Assembly (NCBI RefSeq): GCF_032854445.1
Contig: NC_088299.1
Span: 14,007,608-14,067,607 of the forward strand
Reading direction: 5' to 3'
DNA length: 60,000 nucleotides
Origin: Liolophura sinensis
Taxonomy: Eukaryota; Mollusca; Polyplacophora; Chitonida; Chitonidae
Below are positions 14,001 through 25,900 of the stretch, piece by piece. Position 1 is the first letter of the stretch; the number at the start of each line of letters is the position of its first letter. The position numbers and the translations under genes are program-made. The notes under the pieces were generated by a model. It searched no databases and was not told the DNA's origin. It saw only the letters and a program-made list of their open reading frames with translations.

Positions 14001-16840
14001 TGGCCTAGGCTGCTGGACTTGCCGTTCGCAACTTGGAGGTGATTTCTGCTGTCTGACTGTTTCGTCTCACCTTCTGGTCTCTCATGACCTGTAGGGGAAT
14101 CGTCACACGGGCTGGTTGGCGTATCGCTCTCCGTAGTCGGTGTGTCTGTGTCAGGAGAAGGGGGGATGTTACCATTCGGTGGAGGCCTATCAATGTTACC
14201 ATTGGTCAAAAAACTGTCTCCCTAAAACAAAAATGGAACAGTCTACTCTTAGTGGTGGACTGGAGACTATGGGTGATGTGACAGTCCTTAGGATGAAGAT
14301 AACATCCTAACTTACACGTATACTTGTTGGAGACTGATAGTTAATATGCATATATACAACAGTGTGCTAAAAGTGAAGGTGCCAATTAAGTCATATTCAA
14401 CCATGGAGTGATAGGAGATATAAGGGAGGCAATTCAGTGGGCTCCTATTTTATTACATAATAAGGAATTAATTAACATGTATACTAAATTTCCCTCCTTC
14501 CACAAATAATTTCACCCTTCTTTACCAGCCAGAAAATGTACATCTCATAATGGGATCAGCCCTACAAAGTAACATGCATGTATGAATGGATAATGCTTCA
14601 CAATGGATATCTTCTTTAATATTATTTTATTTATCTATTTGATTAGTGTGAGCTGGACTGGAACTCACAGCGACCACACTAGTGAGAGTCTCCTGGGTCA
14701 TTACGCTGCACTGGCGCACAAACCAACTGAACGAAACGAACATAAACTCAAACACACATAAAATGAAACAGAATTGAAAACTGTTCAAGAAGAAAGTTCG
14801 ACTTCGTTAAGCCTTAAAGATGTTGGATACTACCAGTATACACATGTAGGCCTGTAAGTTCTCAATTTATGTCTGGGTGTGTACATGTATGGTCACTGTA
14901 TATTACGCTATGTCTAGGTTTTACAGAAATGCTTAATAATTATACCCCAGAATGATGCTCTAACACATATCTTAACAGATGCCCCCCTCCCCCCCCCCCC
15001 CAATTCTCTCTCTCTTATTCTCTCTCTTGTATACTCATATACACACACACACATGTATTAACGAAGCTAAATGTTGACATAATTGACGAAATACAATTCA
15101 ACCTCATTTATACATGTACATGTATGTTATTTTTACCTGTATGCAGTGTTGAAGTATTTGTATGAGGCCATACAGTCATGTACATGCAGATCAATTTCAC
15201 ATATTTCTAAAATTTTTCAAACAGATTTTAACCACACCCTGGTGTGATAGGATATATCTGTATTACAATTTGCTCATTTCTAAACTTCAACTTGTACTAG
15301 AATACGAATTTTAGATAATTTCGAATAGATAATTAGTTCAACTAGATTCATGCACTGGTTTCAAGAGTTCTTTGGGGAATTAAATAAGTAGGTTTTAAAG
15401 ATTATTTGGAAAGTAGAATGATATCGTACTTGAAATTTTCAGCACCAAAATATTTCATGGCATTTATTTGCCTCTAAAAATGCACCTTTTTGGACAAGAT
15501 TTCAGGCAATTCATCACAGGTGCATGCTGAAGAATTAAGTTCAGGTACATGATCTTCCAACATCATTTCATTTTTTTGTCCACACTCATGTTAATTCATT
15601 TTGACACCAAGGTGGCCAGACTATAAACCCAGATCCTAAAGGTAACTCATTATTCTTCATATCTTCCTTTCATAATATCTAAATGGTTTTTCCTACAATA
15701 CCTTCAACGAGGGACTACATGTACTTTTGATCCCATACTTTTGTTGTGCTTCTTACTTTTGTTTTGAGCCCTATACATGTATCTTGTTTGAGTAGCATTT
15801 AGAAGTTGGGATGAAGTACACTGGACAAGGCATTATTATGGATATACAACTTCCTGGTTAATTAAAACGATGTTTTGATGTAGTTACTAACATCGTTTAT
15901 CGTTATCATCATTATCAACGTTAGTAACTACATTGAAACATCGTGTTAATAAACCAAGAAGCTGTATATCCATAAGAACGCCTTGTCCAGTGTAGCTATA
16001 GGCATATACCTACATTTGTCTTTGAGCTGTGTGTGTTACAACCCTGTTTATGTTTCCTGAGGGTCAAGGGTCTGCTCTTATCAACAAGAATGTATTGTAT
16101 TCAAGGGGGTCAGGTTACATACTGTTGTATGCACCTTGATAACCACTACACCACATGTGCATGTATGTACGGCCCTCAAGCTGCCAGACACAACTATATC
16201 AAATGAAAATAACAGTTTAAAGCATTCAACAGCTGTGGTCCAAACTGTCCTGACTTGTACAGTACTACCGCATATATCTGGAATTAATAAAGTAGTTCTT
16301 TATGCTGTAGGCTTGAATAGAAGTATTTTCGGCACTTTTCTGCAACATGCATGATAAGACTCTTTTCACAATGTCACTCAAGAACTTGCATATGAATTAA
16401 TTATAATTAATATTGTTAAAACTAGGTCAACTGGATCTCCCCACTTAAGTTGCATGAGTTAATCTTGCATGTTGTCACAATCATATTTGCCAAGAATGGG
16501 AAAATTATGACCATAGCTGTAAGATTTGCAGTTGTGGATTAGCTTAAAATAAAACATGTATTACAAGGGTATATATTCTTTGTACTGTATATATTTTCTT
16601 TATTTCTTTATTTGACATGTATATGGCCAGCCTTATGTATGGTGGGAGGAATCCAGGCAGAGCCAGGGGGAAACCCTTGGCGATCTGCCAACTGCTGGCA
16701 GACCTTCTCATGTATGATCGGAGAGGAAATCAGCATAAGCTAGAGAGCGATCACATAAGTGAGAGGCTCCTGGGTCATTGCGCAGCACCGGAAAGCGAAC
16801 CATCTCTGCTGAAATCAATGCTGCCACATGGGGCTCTAAC

Positions 16841-16913
<73 letters not shown>

Positions 16914-16927
16914 TATATATATACATG

Positions 16928-16990
<63 letters not shown>

Positions 16991-19900
16991 ATGTATATAT
17001 ATGTATACTCACTTAAAGCTCACTTTAAAACAAACAGCGTGTACCTTAAATCATCTTTGTTAAAATGTGTACCCAGGATAATAAGCACCTCATGTACAAG
17101 TAGTGGCAATGATCAAACAGCATGAGCTCAAAGATGATAACTGAAGACCAGATATCAATTTTCACTCACTTTCGATCAGAAATGCTCCTAATGTAAAGTG
17201 ATCTATGGGTTTCTGTAATAACATTATTACATCAGACAATTCCAAATATACAGCGACATTATTACATTAGACAACTCAAAAAAACACATACAAAAAACAG
17301 CTGTACTCACATGAGCAACATTATTACATCAGACTACTCAAAAAATACAGCTATACTCACATGAGAAACATTATTACAGCAGACAACTCCAAAGATACAG
17401 CTACACTGTATGTTCACATGAGCAACATTATTACATCAGACAATTCCAAATATACAGCTATACTCACATGAGAAACATTATTACAGCAGACATCTCCAAA
17501 ATATACAGCCATACCCACATGAGTAATATTATTACATCAGACATCTCCAAAATATACAGCTCACTTCAGAAATGTCCTATGGATAGATCTATCTAATTAG
17601 TTATCTATGGTAAAGACAGCATAAACAGCTTGATATGCATGAAAATGTCACAAAAGGTCAAGAAATAAAACACAGAGAAGTCACCAACAAAACACACTTA
17701 TTTCTTTTACACTACAAAAAGTTTGAACCTTTGTCCACAATACTGTACCACAAATGTATTTGCGAACTCACCCATCGATGTTTGCACTCTCAATGTCTTT
17801 CCAACTTAATCTAAGTTGTAATAAATACAGACCTGTACAGGTATATATTCATTTGTCCTTGTTTAATATACAGGACATTTTCATGCGCAAGCATGTTTAT
17901 AGGACAATACAAAAATCTCAACACAAAATTTACCAGTTCATCTGTCCAAAGAGAAATCTTACCAAGTTAATTACTAGTGAACTCTGTTTCCTTTCTTTGT
18001 CTAAGTCTGACTGTTTTATGCAGAGGCATGTACTAGATCTTTATAGTATGCTTACCTTCAATCAGGACACGGGGACATACATATAGTTTACATACACATT
18101 TCTTCAGTTGAAAACAGTGACGTTCTGGTGCTGATATTTACACGGTTGTCAAGCTTTGACATTTTGGTGCTGATATTTACACTGCTGTCAAGCTGTGCCT
18201 GTTCTCAACACGTGGTAAGAATAAAAGAAACTTCACTTTCCTTTATCGTCCACATAACCATTAGCAATGGTTAAGTAATTAGTTATGTATTATGTTCTCT
18301 GAATCATGTTTAGAAATTAGTGGTACATGTGGTACATGTACATCAATCTACAGGCTCTCCTACATCATATTTCATGCTGGAAGCCTTTTGTTCTTACTTG
18401 GAATACTAAACAATATTCGTTTTGGTCTCTGACTTTGGCTTTTTTCAGATTGGGAATACTGCAAATCATGGCTGTTTGAAATTTGACAGCAAAATTGTTG
18501 CAGACATTATTTTTAAGAGTTTGAAGTTTGTTCTTTTATGTAGGTCAATTAGTTTGGTGGCCATATTGGATTTAAAGGAAAACATTTAAACATTTCTTCT
18601 CAAGAACCAATGGACATAATCACATGACGTTTGAAAAAATAAATTAAAATCTGTAGAAGCTCACCATTGATCAATTACATGTACATGGAGTCCAAAGAAG
18701 TTTTGAATTTTCACATAACTCTGAAGTGTACCAATGTATTTCAAGCCAGCAACTCCAAATCTGCCTTTGCTTTTTGTCTATGTTTAAAAAGAAATGTCAT
18801 CAAATGTTGTCATCATCAAGAAATGTTATCATTATCAAAAAGTGTGTCATAATCAGGTCTGGCATTATCAAGAAGTGCGCTGTGATCAAGGGATATGTCA
18901 TCATAAAGAGCTGCCATGGACTGTGTCATCATGAAGAAGTGCCATCATTAATAATTACGTCACTGAGCACTGTAGTATCATCAAGAGAATGTATGTATGT
19001 ATGTATGCTTGGGGTTAACTGTTATACTTCACAACTTTTCAGTCATATGATGAGGAGGAGTCATTAGGTGAGTGTACATACATTGTGTCTTCTTGTGGCA
19101 GGGGTCCGCTTTGGGAGCAGTGGATCCAGGGTAAAAAAATTGTTTAGCATGACGTTAAACCCCAAGCACTCACTCACTAACTCTTGTGGCAGGGCAAGCA
19201 AAATTATTGCTGCTACTGAAGCATCATGCCCACGACATTAGACATGACACCCCGCCCAGTCACATTATACTGACACCTGGCCAACCAGTCCTGTTTTTTG
19301 CTCTAACCTCTTAGTGCTCAATGCTAAGTAGTGCAGCATCAAGTACCACAGAAGTGAGATGATGTCATCATTAAGCATGCCATTGTCAAGTGTGTTATCA
19401 TCAAGACAAGTTGGATTATCTAATCATCAAGTGTATCATCATCAAGAAGTGTGTCACCATCAAGTGAAGTGTTATGATGACATAATGTTGAAGACGTGCA
19501 CACAACTGATATTTGACCTTGAGGCCCGCCATGACCTTCAAGTACATGTGTGACAAGTACAGGAGGATGGAATCCAAAATCATTTATACATTGTTACTTT
19601 GTTTTATTCAAGAATGGAATAAAAAACTCAGTATTCATAACATACACATCCCAGTCCAGTATTAAAATACACAAAATAGAATAATGTACATCATGTAGGC
19701 AATTAAATTAGTGGGATCTGAAATATTCTGCAAAAGGTACAGTGAACACAAAAATATGCAGACTTTATTGTTATGCATACGTACGTACATGTATGTATTT
19801 AAATATGTATTTATTTATTTATTTATCTATTTATTTATTTATTTAGTACAGTACATTTCTCTTCCCAGGCTTATTTGATTGTTGTTCCATTTATTTATTT

Positions 19901-22900
19901 ATTTATTCTAAAAAGTACATTTCTCTTCCCAGGCTTATTTGATTGTTGTTCCATGCCAAACTCCATATTCAAAAGTTTTTAACCTTTTTGATGGTACAGG
20001 TATACAATTATGGTAGTAAATTTTATGACGTTTATTGGTGAAGGAAACTGAAGTGTCCAGACAGAACCACCGACATATGGCAGTTTGGTAATAACTGACA
20101 TAGCACGTCCATGCTTCAACCCTCTGTGCATACAAGCATGCTCATCTGTCCCACACTCACCTTTATCACATAACATTTAAACAATTATACGGCATACAAA
20201 GGTATATACATGTCAGTATCCTTTGTTAACATTCTGGGTCTAGATTTCAATCTTACTTTTTATGTTTTTTTAACATTATTTTTTATCATGACAGAGCTGG
20301 ATATAACAAAAATTATTATAATGTACTGTGATATGTGTATATAAAGTTCACAGGCAATTCTAAATGCAAACAGCCCTTCATTCTGGTATATATGCCATAC
20401 AAGTCAAATCTAACTCACAAAGTATACAATATAAATCTGATCACATAAAGCAAACAAGACAAATCTGACCTCTCAAAGCATATAAGATAAATGTGATCTC
20501 ACAACGTATACAAGTCTCTGACCTCACAAGGCATACAAGGCATACAACATTACAAGTCTATGACCTCACAAGGCAAACAAGTCTCTGACCTCACAAGGCA
20601 CACAAGCCTCTGACCTCAAAGTATGCAAGATAAATCTGACCTCACAAAGCATACACAATAAATCTGATTTCACAAAGCATTGTTGTAGATAATTCTGACC
20701 TCACAAACCATAGCAGATAAATTTGATCTCACACAATAATAGCAGATAAATCTGATCTCACAAAACATATAGCAGATAAATCTGTTCTCACAAAGCATAG
20801 CAGATAAATCTGACCTATAAAAGCAGAGCAGATAAATCTTATCTCACAAAGCATAGCAGATACATCAGTCCTCACAAAGCAAAGCAGATAAATCTGGGCC
20901 CACTTGCACAAACCCTCTTAACGTTAAGAACACATAACTTCCATGGCTACCAGCACTGTACGCATTATGTTGCCATGGTAGTTACGTGCCCTTAAGTTAA
21001 ACAGGGCTTAGTTGCAAGTGGGCACTGTTCTCACAAAGCATAGCACATAAATCTGACCTCACCACATCCACATGGGAACACTACACATTTATGAAAACAA
21101 CAGGTAGGGTTTGCTATGGTTTGAAGAAGTATCACCTTAACTTACCATACACATGCTAGAAGACAAGGCAGAGAATATAACTATAACTTTCAGAAGTGGA
21201 AACAGATGTAAATGGACACAGCCACTCTTTTCTGATGATCTTTGTACATGTAACTCTATATACCAATTTTTAATCTGCAATTCTTACGACGACAATGTGG
21301 TATCACATATACAGTGAAACAGTGTTTATGTGAGGTCTGAGGTAACAGCTGCATTCTCGGGTTATAGAAAGTTATTAAAATTGATCAAATCCCGAGAAGG
21401 CATCTGTTCCACTGTGACATCACCTGTTCCTAATGTACCATTTTGCCATGGTCGACAAAACATCAAGGAACACAAAGGAGCAAAATTTAAAATCGTCAAT
21501 TCCCCAAAACTTAGAAAAACATATTACATCATCACATTTAAATAATTTTAGGCACTGTCTGGTAAGATGCCGCCTTCTCATTCCCATCAACCTTTGGCAT
21601 CCCTAATGAATTTTTCACTGACTGATATTTGTTATTTAGACACTGCTGACTAATCGGTAAAATGAACGACAAAAAATGGATTTGTATAATTTGAGTGAGT
21701 GCTTGGGGTTTAATGCCTTACTTAACAATTTTTCAGTCATATGACGACGATGTATAATTTGAACAGCGTGTCTAAGTAGGCCTTGGATCTACTACTGAGA
21801 CGAATGCAGTTTGGGCTGAGAGGGTATACTACTGTCCGACAGAATTTGTGACACCGTTGTTGTATATTTTACGGCTTGTAAATCAACTAATTTTATGTCT
21901 GTGGTGATCCGTAAATGATACAGACCTGTCCCACAACAATTTGTGAAATGGCCCCTCGGCTATGTCAGACTTAATTGTTGGAAACGATCTCAAAATGATG
22001 TTTTATGCAGTAGTCCTGTGTTATCATGTCACTTCATGGAGTGAATGGGTAAAGGCTATATCACAGCTTAGGCCGCGCAATCTGATAGCAACGGGTTTGA
22101 TTGGATAAAATTCTCAAGATATCTGCCTCGATTTACACCCAACATTTGTGCAGTTTTGACATTCTGCTCTACAACAGAGTGAAGTCTCATTAAAATAAGA
22201 AGGTATGATACTTTTTAGGAAGCTTAAGAATTCTGCTTTCAACTGAAATATGTTTAAGCCAGGTGCTGTCTTCTCCTTTAAATATGTTTTGTTATTTTCT
22301 AATACTGCTGACAGATACTTGACAAGCTTATCCCCAAAGATAGTTGCACAAGCTTTTAAACACTAACAGCACAGTAGTTCTCAAAAGCTGTAGGTTAAAA
22401 TTACCTTGTAACAATGTTTCAACAAAAAATATTCTAGTTGAGCAATCTGGTAACATCAACACCATCCAGTATGAAGAATGCTGCCAACTGTCTGTGGACA
22501 CAGCTTTACATGGATATATTTATTTTCTCTGCTCACTCAATGACTAATATTTTAGTAACCTCATTAAATCTAGGTAAGGTTATGAACCACATGTGTGTAT
22601 ACCCCTCCACTATTTCTGGCTGGCCCCCCAACTTCCCTGCCACATGTACACACAAAGGCAGGCCCCACTCTCTTACCACACAGTGTATTTAACTTGTTTG
22701 CAGTTTACCCTAATTCTTCTAATTTTTGGGACAGATATTGGTAGTGCTAAAAGCAGAATATTACATTTCTTTCATAGCTTTTCGTAAATGTAAAGGAGTA
22801 TGTTGTTCATTAGATGGTGTAACCATGTTAGAAAAGAGATAGTAAATATCCCTGCTACAATTACATGTATATTGGTTAAAAAGAATTATAAGAAATAGGG

Positions 22901-25900
22901 TAGATATCATTCTAACAGGACACAAAGTCTTGGTAACTATATGGTGCAAACTGTCACCGAATAAACAAGTGGCTGTAGTCTAGGAAAAATGCATTAGCCC
23001 TGGTCATGTTGTTATGAGCTACGCACACAGCATCAGGGACAAGGACCATATTTATCAAGTGTTTTATAACTTAAGTCAATGATTCAAACACACCAACACA
23101 TAAAATGTTTTAATCTGTGAAGTTTAAAGTTTGTTCGCTGATTCTTTACTGCGGAACAATGTACCAACCACAATTTGAGTTCCCTCCTGTACTGAGTTTG
23201 GTTTTTTAAACACTCGCAATTTATGACTTGTCGCTTGATAAATATGGACCGCGTTCTATAACGTTCACATAATGCATGATGTAACATAGCACATGCTTTT
23301 TTCACAAAGAATGGCTGAAGCGTGGTTGGAAATTGCTTAATCCAATCACCATGCAACTTGATGTCAAAAACACTTTTTTAATTATTTTCCGACTTTTACA
23401 TGCCCAATTCCAAACTGTGTACGGGAATGTATATGTACAATCAAGCTGGCCAAATAGGTTATACACATACATGATGTTACTGTTTACTAAAGTCTTCCAT
23501 GATGGTGACACAGGGCAATACCTGCGCACCTTTAGCATGTCTACTTATGGAACACTCATGTAAGTAACTAAATACTTACTGCACTTATTTGATTGGGGTT
23601 TTATGCAGTATCCAAGAATATTTCACTTATATTTCACGGCAGTCAGCATTATGGTGGGAGATGTGCAAGTATAATGAAGTCCTACACGTGTATCAAAAAC
23701 CGTGTAAAATGTCCAAGAATGATCATTACAATAACCAGCACATATAGTCTTTCCCAGCAGTACAGAAATATTCTCTCTTAACTCATAAAAAGAAAATCAA
23801 TAAATGGTTTGTATGTACATTAAGCATCTCTGTATCTCTGGTTAACAGGTTAATACCATATCATGTCCAGAAATACACCATACCACAGCGTAATAATTCT
23901 AATAGATCAAGCCGCATAAATAAAGAGATGAAAAAATAAAAAAAAAACACACCAAATTTCTCGCAAAGTTTAAAAGCACATATTTAAGCTGTGACTGTTG
24001 AACTGGCATTATGATTATATTAATACTGTATGAATACTTTGGATGTTATTTATGAACACACTGAGCCTCCTTCATTTGTTTATATCTGGTAAACTGGTCT
24101 TATTAGAAACATGCTCTGATAATATGACTACAAGCAATATTTAAAGTTAGCTGGCGATAAACTAAAAATGTGTATACATGCTACTTCCAATGTTGCCTTG
24201 ATTCCTTTGATTAAGCAAACAAATGAAAACCATAAAAGTATAGAGTAACTTGTTACACTGTGGCCAAACCCAAATGATAGAACTATAAGTATCAAGCTTG
24301 CAGATGCTATGGGCACAGTGACAATTAAAGGAGAAGAAAATTTAAATGTCAATCTAATGCCATTGAAAAGGGTATGCATTTCCTTGCACGTGCATGTCAT
24401 AAAAAAAATTGACCTCAAGGTGATAAATTATAAATAAGGTCCACATCAACATCCGCTGAGGGCGACTCCAAGAACTAGTCCTAAAGTCTTCTGTGTTAGG
24501 AGGAGAATTGCCATCGGAAACCGCCAAAGTGCAGTTCGTACATTTTCGCTAGAACTCTTCTTCCCAGAAGGTAGCAAACAGTACAGTTCGTTTTCCGCTT
24601 AAGCGGAATGTTGGACATAGGTTCCGAGTTTACACGAACAAGCTGGCATTTTTAACGACTCTTCCTGGTTGAGAGGCAACACACCCCCAGCATAAATTAC
24701 TGGGTGTTAAAGATGGAGGACGCGATGGACTCACCGATTTATGCCAGCTTTGCCGTATTCAGGTTTTACGTGTATGGCGAGGAAATATCGCAAAATTATG
24801 CAGCAGGCACCACCTGATAGAAAAAAATGTGCTCTTGTCAGCCTATAGTGTCATGTTTTTTAAGTTTTCTTCTCCTTTAAACTAAATATATTTTGCATTT
24901 ATTTTACGTCTAGCATAGATCACTAATCTGCGATCCTAATAAGTTCAACAGGTGATCATTTCTCCTGCCAAACTGCCATATTTGATGTATGCTCTCAGCC
25001 AGCATTGTGCATGACTTCTGGCAAATCGAGAGATCTCGCCTCAGCAACTGAGAAATGGCATACACTGGTTACCTGGACGGTGTGAAATCAACCATGTCTG
25101 CAAAAAATTTATCTTGGCTAAATAGTTACCACCACTGTACATAGTTTATAACCAGAGCTGGGGAATTCCCAACATTCTGAAGGGCTACAGGCTTATCTTT
25201 GTGAACAGAATAAAGTACCACAAATGTGACAAATCCCTTAGACACAACCTGTTGACTGGTTGAGAATTATCCCATGCTGTATTTTCCAACTTTTCAAATT
25301 TTTAAACATGTAATAATGATTTCTGGTCTACCTCCAGTGTGTTTCTTTGCATGTCTATAGCTCAATTTTAATTTGTGGATAAAATCAGTTGGACAATTAA
25401 TGTTTTTCACTTTATCTGAAAAATATGCAATCATGTGCAGATCTGGATCTGTGCGTTTTAGCAACTGCGTGCATAACATACAACTGGACATCATGCCATT
25501 CTTCCACTAAAGTTCTGTGGAAATGTTGTACGAAAAATTCATACAACAGATCACCCCAGCAACTTAAATATTGCTGAAAATGAACTCAACAGTGCAGACT
25601 CTGCCAGTGAATGTAGTCAAGTTGAATATAAATATCATAAACGTTTGTGAATGTGCATAATGTCTATGGCTTTTATTCTGTGCTATCCATAAAAACCCAT
25701 AATTATTAAATCAGACGCTTAGTTCAAAATACAAACCCTTTGCAAGCATGACATTTTTGGTGATGGCTATCATCAGTATCATCACTAGCATCAGAAGGCG
25801 ACATGTATATTATCTTATGCAATAAATAAACTGACTGCCACCTCAACTGCAAGGCAACGTGGAATATTTCACTCTCAATGATGCAAATCCACACTTACAT

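Noticed and set aside
13882-14281. Plus-strand and second-frame ORFs over 13882-14281
   Set aside because: Shadows of CDF exon 2, which joins in frame to the other exons.
16617-17125. Frames containing long YIYI runs here and at 28591-29029
   Set aside because: (AT)n microsatellites read as protein.
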